Assembly: GCA_947378095.1 (NCBI GenBank)
Contig: CANCIL010000004.1
Location: 1 to 41,534, forward strand
Reading direction: 5' to 3'
Length of the DNA stretch: 41,534 nt
Source: Betaproteobacteria bacterium
Lineage (GTDB): Bacteria > Pseudomonadota > Gammaproteobacteria > Burkholderiales > Burkholderiaceae
Shown: one piece after another, positions 16,502 through 24,915 of the stretch
Numbering within the stretch: the stretch's first letter is position 1
How the letters are laid out: each line of letters begins with the position of its first letter
The notes under the pieces: generated by a model
Database searches by the model: none
What the model was told of the DNA's origin: nothing
The model's input: the letters and a program-made list of their open reading frames with translations, nothing else
Position numbers and translations under genes: made by a program

Positions 16502-17227
16502 ATGGCAAAACCAATTTCCCTTGAAAAAATACTTTTTAGCCAAGGCTTCGGCACGCGCAGGTATTGCGCGGACCTAGTCTATGCAGATTTAGTAAAGGTT
16601 AATGGCGTCTTAGCAGAGGATCCTGAAGAGCGTATCGCCACCGATGATTTGTTACTCAACGTAGAGGGCAAGGATTGGGAATACCATGAAAAGGCCTATA
16701 TCGTTTTTAATAAGCCGCCTAACTATGAGTGTTCTCATAAAACTACGCATCACCCTAGCGTATATAGCCTTTTGCCCAGCCCCTTTGTTGAGCGTGGCTT
16801 GCAATGTGTGGGACGTCTAGACTATGACACTACGGGTTTATTGCTGATTTCAGATGATGGGCAATTTATTCACAAAATGACGACACCCAAAAAAAATATT
16901 GGCAAGGTCTATCAAATCACTACGCCTAATCCGATTACTGAAAAGCAAATCGATCATTTGTTAAAAGGTGTTGTGTTGGATGATGATCCCAAACCTTGTT
17001 TTGCGACAGCATGTGAGCAAGTGTCTGAAAATATCTTGGCAATGACCATTGTTGAAGGACGCTATCATCAAGTAAAGCGAATGATGGCTGCAGTAGGTAA
17101 CCATGTGGACCAGTTGCATCGCAGTCAAATTGGCGCTTATCGCATGCCCGCTGATTTGGCCCAAGGGGAGTGGCGTTGGCTATATCCAGATGATTTAAAA
17201 CAACTCTCTCAAAGCATTGATCAATAG
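16502..17227 (+). CDS. rsuA: 16S rRNA pseudouridine(516) synthase RsuA
   Basis: Converts uridine 516 of 16S rRNA to pseudouridine. From the ATG at 16502 the protein has 241 residues, close to E. coli RsuA (231), while the frame open from 16427 adds an unlikely N-terminal tail. An S4 RNA-binding domain (about 6-58) is followed by the catalytic domain with GRLDYDTTGLLLISDDG (Asp107 is the nucleophile) and EGRYHQVKRMMAAVGNHVDQLHR, which is the RsuA rather than RluB/E/F version. The next gene, phhB, starts 6 bases after the stop, so the two are probably cotranscribed. Confidence 0.92.
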   Translation: MAKPISLEKILFSQGFGTRRYCADLVYADLVKVNGVLAEDPEERIATDDLLLNVEGKDWEYHEKAYIVFNKPPNYECSHKTTHHPSVYSLLPSPFVERGLQCVGRLDYDTTGLLLISDDGQFIHKMTTPKKNIGKVYQITTPNPITEKQIDHLLKGVVLDDDPKPCFATACEQVSENILAMTIVEGRYHQVKRMMAAVGNHVDQLHRSQIGAYRMPADLAQGEWRWLYPDDLKQLSQSIDQ

Positions 17228-17233
17228 GCCACT

Positions 17234-17545
17234 ATGTTACTAAGCGAAACCGATATTCGTGCTTCCTTATCTTTATGGGAAGTGGATACCCAAAACCAAG
17301 TCATTACTCGTACATTTATATTTGCGGATTTTATTCATGCATTTGAATTTATGAAGCAATGCGCTCAATATGCAAATGAGATAGACCATCATCCAGATTG
17401 GTCTAATTCATGGAATAAAGTAGTCGTACATCTATCAACCCATTCAGCCGGGAAGATAACTAAATTAGATATCGATTTTGCTCAGAAGATGGATGTTCTT
17501 GCTGCGCAGATTAATGCTCATCCCCCTCAAGATCCTCTTCGTTGA
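17234..17545 (+). CDS. phhB: pterin-4a-carbinolamine dehydratase
   Basis: Dehydrates 4a-hydroxytetrahydrobiopterin, the product of aromatic amino acid hydroxylases, and so recycles the pterin. 103 residues, the usual length. The active-site pattern EIDHHPDWSNSWNKVVVHLSTH (residues 49-70) contains the His52-His53-Pro54 triad and a second His70. In Burkholderiales such genes often stand alone, sometimes with a role in molybdopterin or pterin repair; no phenylalanine hydroxylase is in this window. Its last 35 bases overlap the convergent small acidic protein gene. Confidence 0.93.
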   Translation: MLLSETDIRASLSLWEVDTQNQVITRTFIFADFIHAFEFMKQCAQYANEIDHHPDWSNSWNKVVVHLSTHSAGKITKLDIDFAQKMDVLAAQINAHPPQDPLR

Positions 17546-17726
17546 TACTCATGAGAATGGTGGCTAATAAGCCATAAACCACTTCGGTGGCAATCATGCC
17601 ATCTTCATCCAGTTCGTCAATAAGGTCGTTTAGGCGGTCTTCAGTAGGTTCATTGAGCAAGGTCATGGCGCACTCGCACCCATAGTCAAAGTCTTCGTCG
17701 TTCTGGGTTTTGTCTTCGTTTGTCAT
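17511..17726 (-). CDS. small acidic protein of unknown function
   Basis: 71 residues from the ATG at 17726, chosen because AAGGA stands 6 bases upstream; a longer frame to 17813 has no such site. The protein is strongly acidic (about 20 Asp/Glu), with a CEC pair at about 17-19 and a helical middle (EPTEDRLNDLIDELDEDGMIATEVVYGLLATILMSINEEDLEG). I recognise no family. It is not a signal or membrane protein. The 3' end overlaps phhB tail to tail by 35 bases, so transcription of either may affect the other. Could be a small regulator or protein-binding partner, but this is open. Confidence 0.6.
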   Translation of the reverse strand: MTNEDKTQNDEDFDYGCECAMTLLNEPTEDRLNDLIDELDEDGMIATEVVYGLLATILMSINEEDLEGDEH

Positions 17727-17925
17727 GGTTATCCTTAGTTGAGTCTTCAGAATAGCAAATTCAGCGTTAATTCGATAGTAGAGCCCGGAGATATATTGCT
17801 CCAAAGAGCTCAAATTCTTGGTTTTCTCGCTAAGTCGATATGTCTGGACATCGGGTTTATATGCACTGCAAAATATCCATATTCATTTATAGTGTTCTAA
17901 AAATAAAACCACCAATGGAGGCAAC

Positions 17926-18423
17926 ATGCAGTTAAGTGTTAATGGTCAAATGTTCGACATTGATGTTGAACCAAATATGCCCTTGCTTTGGGCAATTCGC
18001 GAGGCTGTTGGTCTCACTGGCACGAAATATGGGTGTGGAGTTGCGCAATGTGGAGCCTGTACTGTTTACATGAATGGTGAACCAGTGCGCTCTTGCTCAA
18101 TTCCGGTTTCCGCTGTGGGTAGCGCGAAGATCACCACGATCGAGGCCCTCTCTAAAGATAATTCTCATCCAGTGCAAAAAGCCTGGATTGCATTAGACGT
18201 TCCGCAGTGTGGCTATTGTCAATCTGGTCAGGTGATGGCAGCTGCTGCTTTGCTCAAAAGAATTCCTAAGCCAACCGATGCTGATATAGATAATGCAATG
18301 TCAAATCTATGCCGTTGCGGTACCTATCAAAAAATTCGGGACGGTATCCATGTAGCCTCTGGACAGAAAAAATTAGCGGATGTGTTGGCGCAGTATGAAG
18401 CATCTCCAGCGACTCGTGGTTAA
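17926..18423 (+). CDS. (2Fe-2S) subunit of molybdenum hydroxylase, IorA-like
   Basis: Small iron-sulfur subunit of a xanthine-oxidase-family molybdenum hydroxylase, passing electrons from the Mo centre. 165 residues. The N-terminal plant-type 2Fe-2S site uses Cys37, Cys42, Cys45 and Cys57 ([22 protein letters not shown]). The C-terminal helical site uses Cys95, Cys98, Cys129 and Cys131 ([15 protein letters not shown]). GGAGG precedes the ATG. It has no signal peptide and probably crosses the membrane bound to the Tat-exported large subunit encoded next. Resembles isoquinoline 1-oxidoreductase alpha subunits; the real substrate is unknown. Confidence 0.92.
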   Translation: MQLSVNGQMFDIDVEPNMPLLWAIREAVGLTGTKYGCGVAQCGACTVYMNGEPVRSCSIPVSAVGSAKITTIEALSKDNSHPVQKAWIALDVPQCGYCQSGQVMAAAALLKRIPKPTDADIDNAMSNLCRCGTYQKIRDGIHVASGQKKLADVLAQYEASPATRG

Positions 18424-18433
18424 GGAGATAGAC

Positions 18434-20665
18434 ATGACAATAGATCTACAAAGTAAGACTTTAGAAAGCAACTCACGTCGCGAATTTATTATCAAAGGCA
18501 CCTTATTGGGTGGCGGTTTGATGTTGGGGGTCGGCGCTATTCCAGATTTAGCCTTCGCACAAGCAGACACTAAATATGATCCCAATACGCCAACGAAGTA
18601 TGGCGATGCTGAGGTGAATGCCTGGGTCAGCATTCTGCCTGACGAAACTGTTTACATTAGAATCGCCCGCTCAGAAATGGGTCAGGGTACGCGTACCGGA
18701 TTGGCACAGCTTGTCACGGAAGAATTAGAGTGCAATTGGAAAAAAGTGAAAACTCAATCTGCAACACCAGCTCAAAGCTTGGCTCGCAAACGGGTTTGGG
18801 GTGAGCATGGTACTGGCGGTAGCCGCGGTATTCGAATTTCTGAGGACTATGTTCGTCGTGGCGCAGCAGCAGCTCGCATCATGCTGGTTCAAGCAGCTGC
18901 GAATCAGTGGAATGTTCCTGTCAGCGAGCTCAAGGTGGATAAAGGTGTTATTACCCACGTACCTACTGGACGTAAAACGACTTATGGCAAGGTGGCAGAG
19001 CTCGCGTCTACTTTAACTCCGCCTGATCCAAAGAGTATTACGCTCAAAGATCCTAGAAATTGGAAGGTAGCGGGTCAACCTTATGCTCGCATCGATACGG
19101 CTAATAAAGTAAACGGTACAAAGGTATACGGTGCAGATTTGCAGTTGCCCGGTATGTTGTCTGCATCCATTAAATCTTGCCCTGTTTTTGGCGGTAAGCT
19201 GGTTAGCTATGACGAATCCAAGATTATGGGTATGCGTGGCGTCAAGGGTGTTGTTAAAGTAAATGACAGCACGGTTGCCGTAGTAGCTGATACTTGGTGG
19301 CGTGCTAATAAAGCATTAGGTTCTTTGCCTATCGTATGGGATGAGGGCAAAGGCGCCAATGTTTCACAAGATGACATCAATAAAATGTTACGTGCTGGTC
19401 TTGATGAGCAGGGTGATTTTTGGCAGCGTAAAGAGGGTGATGCACCTGCCGCTATCTCGGGGTCAGCCAAGAAGGTAGAGGCGATCTACTTCACTCCATA
19501 TCGTGCTCACGTCACAATGGAGCCGATGAATGCTACGGTCAAGATTACAGGTGATCGTGCTGAAGCATGGGTGCCCACACAAAATGGTGAAGGCTCTTTT
19601 GCGGCCTTGTCGGAGGCCACTGGATTTCCTTTGGAAAAGTGTGAGGTCTACAAACTAGATTCTGGTTGTGGTTTAGGTCGCCGGGGTTCTACTCAAGACT
19701 TCACTACTTATGCAGCTAAAGTTGCACAAAAATTTCCAGGCGTTCCTGTGAAGGTGCTTTGGAGTCGTGAAGAAGATCTCACGCACGATTTCTATCATCC
19801 GATTGCCATGGCAAAGATGACTGCAGGATTAGATAGCTCTGGAAATGTAACCGGGATGCATATTAAAGTTGCAGGACAGTCGATTAATGCTCTGGCATCA
19901 CCCCAATCAATCAAAAACGGAAAAGATGAACGTCAGCTCCAGGGTTTTTATGAAAAAGGTCCTGATGCACAACTAGGTTATACCTTCCCAACCTTGCTGA
20001 CTGAATACGTCATGAAGAACACCCATGTCCCAGTTGGACCATGGCGTGGTGTGAATACTAATCAGAACGGTATTTTCATGGAATGCTTTATGGATGAGTG
20101 TGCAAAGGCTGCAGGAAAAGATCCAGTGCAATTTAGACAGGCTCTCATGCAAAGTCATCCAAAGCATTTAGGTGTGTTAAATGCTGCCGCTAAAAAAGCA
20201 AATTGGGATAAGCCATTGCCCCCAGGAAACTTTAGAGGTGTTGCGCAATTCATGGGTTATGCCAGTTACTCTGCTTGTGTTGCAGAAGTCTCAGTGCAAA
20301 ACAACATTGTGAAAATCAATCGCTTGGTATTTGCTTTGAACTCAGGCCATGTCGTCAATCCATACCTGACTCGCGAGCAAATCGAGGGTTCAGTAGCGAT
20401 GGCTTTAGGCGCTATCTTTACTCCTGAGATTAGCGTCGAAAATGGCCGCATCAAGGAGCAAAACTTGGATTCCTATCCACTGCTTAAGCTATCTTCTACG
20501 CCACGTATTGAAACGGTTTTGGTTCCAACCTATGACTTCTGGGGTGGGGTTGGTGAGCCAACGATTTGCGTAGTGGGTCCGGCGGTAGCAAATGCTATTT
20601 CTGCCGCAATTGGTAGGCCTGTTCGTAACTTCCCGCTTTATAAGGAAGGTTTGAGCTTAGCTTAA
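18434..20665 (+). CDS. molybdopterin-binding subunit of molybdenum hydroxylase, IorB-like
   Basis: Large catalytic subunit of 743 residues. The start at 18434 has AAGGAG 6 bases upstream. A Tat signal is at residues 14-43 (NSRREFIIKG followed by a hydrophobic stretch to AFAQA). Family marks are GQGTRTGLAQLVTEEL, GTGGSRG, GLGRRGSTQDF near the cofactor, and the catalytic Glu in GGVGEPTICVVGPAVANAI near the C-terminus. It hydroxylates an aldehyde or N-heterocycle with water as oxygen donor. No FAD subunit or cytochrome c gene and no XdhC-type chaperone is adjacent, so the electron acceptor must be encoded elsewhere. Confidence 0.93.
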   Translation: MTIDLQSKTLESNSRREFIIKGTLLGGGLMLGVGAIPDLAFAQADTKYDPNTPTKYGDAEVNAWVSILPDETVYIRIARSEMGQGTRTGLAQLVTEELECNWKKVKTQSATPAQSLARKRVWGEHGTGGSRGIRISEDYVRRGAAAARIMLVQAAANQWNVPVSELKVDKGVITHVPTGRKTTYGKVAELASTLTPPDPKSITLKDPRNWKVAGQPYARIDTANKVNGTKVYGADLQLPGMLSASIKSCPVFGGKLVSYDESKIMGMRGVKGVVKVNDSTVAVVADTWWRANKALGSLPIVWDEGKGANVSQDDINKMLRAGLDEQGDFWQRKEGDAPAAISGSAKKVEAIYFTPYRAHVTMEPMNATVKITGDRAEAWVPTQNGEGSFAALSEATGFPLEKCEVYKLDSGCGLGRRGSTQDFTTYAAKVAQKFPGVPVKVLWSREEDLTHDFYHPIAMAKMTAGLDSSGNVTGMHIKVAGQSINALASPQSIKNGKDERQLQGFYEKGPDAQLGYTFPTLLTEYVMKNTHVPVGPWRGVNTNQNGIFMECFMDECAKAAGKDPVQFRQALMQSHPKHLGVLNAAAKKANWDKPLPPGNFRGVAQFMGYASYSACVAEVSVQNNIVKINRLVFALNSGHVVNPYLTREQIEGSVAMALGAIFTPEISVENGRIKEQNLDSYPLLKLSSTPRIETVLVPTYDFWGGVGEPTICVVGPAVANAISAAIGRPVRNFPLYKEGLSLA

Positions 20666-20687
20666 CAAGTTCAGCAACCCAAAAAAG

Positions 20688-20708
20688 GCCACCGCAAGGT
20701 GGCTTTTT
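20688..20708 (+). terminator. rho-independent terminator after IorB-like gene
   Basis: Stem GCCACC (20688-20693), GCAA tetraloop, GGTGGC (20698-20703), then TTTTT; the A-run on the left could extend the stem. Confidence 0.88.
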
Positions 20709-20748
20709 CTTTTTTGCCATTCTAAAAATATGTCGTCTAATATGTCTT

Positions 20749-21330
20749 ATGCTTTTTCTAAAGACTAGCTTTTTTATTCTCTCGCTAATGCCGCTGGCTC
20801 GCCTCGTGTGGCTTGGAACGCATGATGACTTGGGTGCTAATCCAGTAGAGTGGATTACCCGTTCAACAGGCACTTGGGCCTTGGTATTCTTATGCATCAC
20901 CTTGGCGATGACGCCACTACGTCTTTTGACTGGTTCGACTATATGGGTCAAGATGCGACGCATGTTTGGGCTATTCAGCTTTTTTTATGCTTTACTGCAT
21001 TTCCTTATCTGGATTTGGCTTGATCAAAATTTTGATGTGTATGCCATGTTTAAAGATGTCATGGATAGACCTTTTATTACGATGGGTTTTATTAGCTTTG
21101 TATTGCTAATACCTTTGGCCTTGACATCTAATCAGTGGTCCTTGCGTTCACTTGGTAAAAATTGGAGCCTATTGCATAGATTGGTATATGTCATTGTCTG
21201 TACTGTAATAGCCCATTATTGGTGGCATAAAGCAGGCAAGAATGATCTTGGAACGGTCAGCATCTATGCTGTGATTATTTTGCTATTGCTCACTTTCCGG
21301 ATTCCGAAAGTGAAACAATATTTCAAGTAA
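20749..21330 (+). CDS. msrQ: heme-binding membrane subunit MsrQ
   Basis: Inner-membrane b-type heme protein (formerly YedZ) that delivers electrons from quinol or flavin to periplasmic MsrP. 193 residues with five to six hydrophobic helices. Family features are PLARLVWLG at the N-terminus, NPVEWITRSTGTWALVFLCITLAMTPLR, RRMFGLFSFFYALLHFLIWIWLDQ, and the histidines of LLHRLVYVI and IAHYWWHKAGK that hold heme. No clear ribosome site precedes this ATG. It directly follows the terminator of the molybdenum hydroxylase genes rather than msrP, which is 7.2 kb upstream on the same strand. Confidence 0.93.
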   Translation: MLFLKTSFFILSLMPLARLVWLGTHDDLGANPVEWITRSTGTWALVFLCITLAMTPLRLLTGSTIWVKMRRMFGLFSFFYALLHFLIWIWLDQNFDVYAMFKDVMDRPFITMGFISFVLLIPLALTSNQWSLRSLGKNWSLLHRLVYVIVCTVIAHYWWHKAGKNDLGTVSIYAVIILLLLTFRIPKVKQYFK

Positions 21331-21336
21331 TTCGAC

Positions 21337-22227
21337 TTAGAATTCTCTTTGATAGCGTAATGCTAAGCGCCGACTTTCAAAAAATCCGTTTTTAATTTCC
21401 ATATCACGACCATATTGCAAGGTGATACGTCCAATGGGATAGTGAGCAACTGCACTGAGTAAATACCGTTGGGTATTAACGGTATTGTTTTGGTAAGCAT
21501 TCCCTATAGTAGTGGCGCCGCCAGCAACATAAAAATAACTCGCGCCCAGAGTGTAGGTTTGATCAATTCTAAGAATCGGCCCTAATTGGGCAGTTGTTAA
21601 TGGTTTTTGATTAAGGGATGTAGTTCTGCCGGAGAAGCATGCTGCTGCGCACTGATTATTAGCGCCAAACCACATCGTATCTACTGCAATCATGCCGTCT
21701 AGATTGCTCATGATGGGTTGCTGGTAACCCATTTGCAAATCTGCTTTCCAACGATTCTCACTCAAATTAAAAGCTTGCTGGCTGTTATAGCTGCCGGTAG
21801 GCGCGATGAGATAGCCGGCTACTCCAAGATAACGTCGAGCCTGTCGGTCAGAGTAGGGCCAGATTGCCGTCATCAATGCCAGATCGCCAATGCCAGTATC
21901 GGACGAGTATGCTGATAAAGATCCAGATGGCTTAAGAGTGCCATAAGGAAGTTGTATGTAGGAAGCTGCAGGCAAATCTGCAATCGCATAAGTCGTACTA
22001 AAGCGAAGCTGCGCAGCTTGTCCAGTAATAACGGGACTTGCGAAGGGTTTAGAGCTGACTACTGATCCGTTTTTATAGTAGGTGTCATTATCAGTATTGA
22101 GATAGCTGACGCTGACATAATTTTTTCCAGGTAGCGGCGCAATAATATCGTTCGGCTGCAAGTCAACAGCCCAAGCTGGGTGAGCGCAGATCAAAATAAT
22201 TGCTGGGGCTATTTGTTTAAAACGCAT
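21337..22227 (-). CDS. MetA-pathway-of-phenol-degradation family outer-membrane protein
   Basis: 296 residues with a signal peptide (to HPAWA) and a beta-strand-rich body ending in ALRYQREF, the aromatic C-terminus of an outer-membrane barrel. The pattern fits the Phenol_MetA_deg family: VSVSYLNTDNDTYYKNG, RFSTTYAIADLPAASYIQLPYG, GIGDLALMTAIWPYSD, and GYLIAPTGSYNSQQAFNLSENRW. Members are thought to be channels for hydrophobic or aromatic substrates, but evidence is limited and many are unrelated to phenol. Its stop lies 6 bases from the convergent msrQ stop. Confidence 0.8.
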   Translation of the reverse strand: MRFKQIAPAIILICAHPAWAVDLQPNDIIAPLPGKNYVSVSYLNTDNDTYYKNGSVVSSKPFASPVITGQAAQLRFSTTYAIADLPAASYIQLPYGTLKPSGSLSAYSSDTGIGDLALMTAIWPYSDRQARRYLGVAGYLIAPTGSYNSQQAFNLSENRWKADLQMGYQQPIMSNLDGMIAVDTMWFGANNQCAAACFSGRTTSLNQKPLTTAQLGPILRIDQTYTLGASYFYVAGGATTIGNAYQNNTVNTQRYLLSAVAHYPIGRITLQYGRDMEIKNGFFESRRLALRYQREF

Positions 22228-22269
22228 GCTTTATTTTACGCAATTGAGGCATTTTTGTTCAACTAGTGA

Positions 22270-22893
22270 TTAGTCTTCAAATATAAGCTCTGGGATTGAT
22301 GTGAGATTGAGGAGGTCTTTTGCTGTGTCGGGAGTAGCATTTAACCAGTCATTAAAAAGCTCGGGCCTCAAGGGCAGTACCGTCCGTTTCTCGTCTTCTG
22401 GTTTATGTAGGCGATTCATGACGGGATGCTCATCCGCATTGATAGTCAGCATTGAAAAAGATACGATTAATTCTCCCGTTTCTGGCTCTGTCCAGGTATC
22501 CCAAATGGAGGCTATAGCCATGGGTTGCCCGTTGGATTGCTTTATTCGGGTTCGAACAGCCTTACCCGATTCATAGCTGGGTTCATAAAATGCATCAGCT
22601 AAAGCTAAAGCGTAATGGCGCTTTGACCAGGCATGTTTATATGATGGCTTCTCAGCAACAGTTTCCGTTCTGGCGTTATAGGTTCTTCTGCCAAAATCAC
22701 CATCCTTCGCCCAAGAGGGTATGAGGCCAAAGCGGGCCAAACCAATTGCCGTTCGTTCAGTGTTGTGACTCTTTAAAACAATAGGGCCAGGATAGGCTGG
22801 AAATATGTCATGAGAACTGGTGACGGGAAGAGCTAAGTCGAAATGGGATTTAACCCAATCTACATTAACGGTGGGTAGATATTGAACGCACAT
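22270..22893 (-). CDS. YedK/HMCES (SRAP) family DNA-protein crosslink protein, divergent type
   Basis: SRAP proteins shield abasic sites in single-stranded DNA by crosslinking through Cys2, exposed after removal of Met1. 207 residues. Cys2 is present (MCVQYLP), with Asn73 in TYNARTETV, Glu104 in FYEP, and His156/His163 in INADEHPVMNRLHKPEDEKR. Canonical YedK reads MCGRY, WYEW and IHDRMP, so this belongs to a variant branch found in Burkholderiales; which His is catalytic is not certain. It is 23 bases downstream of the esterase gene and may be cotranscribed with it. Confidence 0.87.
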   Translation of the reverse strand: MCVQYLPTVNVDWVKSHFDLALPVTSSHDIFPAYPGPIVLKSHNTERTAIGLARFGLIPSWAKDGDFGRRTYNARTETVAEKPSYKHAWSKRHYALALADAFYEPSYESGKAVRTRIKQSNGQPMAIASIWDTWTEPETGELIVSFSMLTINADEHPVMNRLHKPEDEKRTVLPLRPELFNDWLNATPDTAKDLLNLTSIPELIFED

Positions 22894-22916
22894 ATCAAAA
22901 AACGCTTAGTTCGTAA

Positions 22917-23582
22917 TCAGCTCTTAGGCAGTACTTGTTGTAAGAAGCGAGAGATATCGATGAGCTCTTCATGATTGACTGAGTGTTCCATGGGGTATTC
23001 ATTCCAATCTACCGGATAAGCTAATTTTTCTAGCAATGCATGGGAAGCTTGGGCCCTATCTAAAACAACAACTGGATCATACGTGCCATGGGCCATAAAA
23101 ATGGGCGTACTCTGATTGGCGCTATGTTTCTCGATGTTTAAAGATAGGGCTAAAGGCAAGTAGCCAGACAAAGCAATAATGCCAGCCAGTTGATGGGGTA
23201 AACGTAAACCAATGTAGAGTGCCATCGCACAGCCTTGCGAGAAGCCAGCAAGCACAATATGTCGATAATCAATACCGCGTTGAACTTCACGTTCGATTAA
23301 TTCAATAATAGAAGCGGCAGAGCGTTTAATACCATCCGCATCTTCCTGATCCATCAGATTTCTACCCAGGATGTCATACCAGGCTGGCATAACATATCCG
23401 CCATTGACGGTTACGGGCATGCTGGGCGCGCTAGGGAAGATGAATCGAATTGCCAGATTTTCTGGAAGATGTAACTCTGGAATGATGGGGACAAAGTCAT
23501 TACCATCGGCGCCGAGTCCGTGCAGCCAAATTACTGAGCAAGTAGGGTTAGGTGAGGTTTCAAGTTCTATACAAGGTAGCAT
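22917..23582 (-). CDS. carboxylesterase/phospholipase-type alpha/beta hydrolase
   Basis: 221-residue esterase of the EstB / acyl-protein-thioesterase family. Family blocks: VIWLHGLGADGNDFVPIIPEL (oxyanion-hole region), FPSAPSMPVTVNGGYVMPAWYDI, the nucleophile in GFSQGCAMAL, the catalytic Asp in HGTYDPVV and the His in MEHSVNHEEL. No signal peptide, so cytoplasmic hydrolysis of short-chain esters or thioesters is likely. It is followed by the SRAP gene in the same direction. Confidence 0.9.
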   Translation of the reverse strand: MLPCIELETSPNPTCSVIWLHGLGADGNDFVPIIPELHLPENLAIRFIFPSAPSMPVTVNGGYVMPAWYDILGRNLMDQEDADGIKRSAASIIELIEREVQRGIDYRHIVLAGFSQGCAMALYIGLRLPHQLAGIIALSGYLPLALSLNIEKHSANQSTPIFMAHGTYDPVVVLDRAQASHALLEKLAYPVDWNEYPMEHSVNHEELIDISRFLQQVLPKS

Positions 23583-23669
23583 GGCTTGATCATCTATATT
23601 GATATGGAGTGATCATTGTAGTGTTTTGAGCTCACTGGTTTCAGTGGCTCATTCATTAATCGAATGCCA

Positions 23670-23888
23670 TTAGTTTTCTATCACCACGAAATCACCACAG
23701 GACACTTTTTCCCTGAATTGGGAGAAGGAAAACAAGGCTTTTATTTGCCTAGTTACCAATACTTCAATTTTTCCTTCTGGGGTGAGATTAGCAAAATACT
23801 CGCCAACCGGAAAAGGGGTCTCCAGGCTATTTTTTGAGTCGTTTACTTGAGTGAGAAGTGTCTGACTTTTAGTAATTTTGATAAGCAT
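23670..23888 (-). CDS. small hypothetical protein
   Basis: 72 codons, ATG at 23888 preceded by ATAAGG but at very tight spacing. The product (KITKSQTLLTQVNDSKNSLETPF... FREKVSCGDFVVIEN) has balanced composition, no membrane segment and no family I recognise. It is separated from the esterase by 87 bases. It could be a real small gene or a chance frame; codon make-up looks ordinary for the window. Confidence 0.42.
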   Translation of the reverse strand: MLIKITKSQTLLTQVNDSKNSLETPFPVGEYFANLTPEGKIEVLVTRQIKALFSFSQFREKVSCGDFVVIEN

Positions 23889-23907
23889 GCCTTATCTTAA
23901 GAACTAA

Positions 23908-24480
<573 letters not shown>

Positions 24481-24489
24481 GCTTAAGTC

Positions 24490-24915
24490 GTGAGCTCTCA
24501 ATATTTATTTGTTTATGGCACGCTGAAGTCTGACGCTACCAATGCACATGCAAAACAGTTTCATTCGCAAGCGCAATTGATTGGCGCGGCTGCATGGCAG
24601 GGGTGTTTATATTTGGTTACGAACTATCCTGCAGCTATAGCCTCATCTAATCCGCAAGACCGGGTAATTGGAGAGTTATGGAAACTGATTGATCCCGAGC
24701 CATTGCTGCAAGCTCTAGATGAGTATGAAGAGTGCGCATCTTCTAGCCCACTTCCTCATGAGTATCAACGTTTAATTCAGCCTATAGAATTTAATGCTCA
24801 AGTGATTCAAGCTTGGATTTATATTTACCTGCCCAGTACTGCCGAGCTTGCAAGGATTGATTCTGGCCTATTTATTAACCAGAATCAAAAATTGCTTAGA
24901 CGTAGCGCGCAATAA
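24490..24915 (+). CDS. gamma-glutamylcyclotransferase-like (GGCT/AIG2) protein
   Basis: 141-residue protein with the GGCT-fold hallmark YLFVYGTLKSDATN at residues 5-18 and the acidic residue in LDEYEEC (about 79-85), the place of the catalytic Glu. Enzymes of the fold release 5-oxoproline from gamma-glutamyl compounds, but the small AIG2-like members have varied or unknown substrates. GTG start, 9 bases after the PII gene, so probably cotranscribed with it, giving a possible link to glutamate/glutathione metabolism. The 3' end overlaps the convergent trhP gene by 20 bases. Confidence 0.85.
   Translation: MSSQYLFVYGTLKSDATNAHAKQFHSQAQLIGAAAWQGCLYLVTNYPAAIASSNPQDRVIGELWKLIDPEPLLQALDEYEECASSSPLPHEYQRLIQPIEFNAQVIQAWIYIYLPSTAELARIDSGLFINQNQKLLRRSAQ

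Noticed and set aside
18380-18433. Upstream start for the IorB-like subunit
   Set aside because: It would overlap the small subunit gene and bury the Tat signal; the ATG at 18434 has AAGGAG at good spacing.
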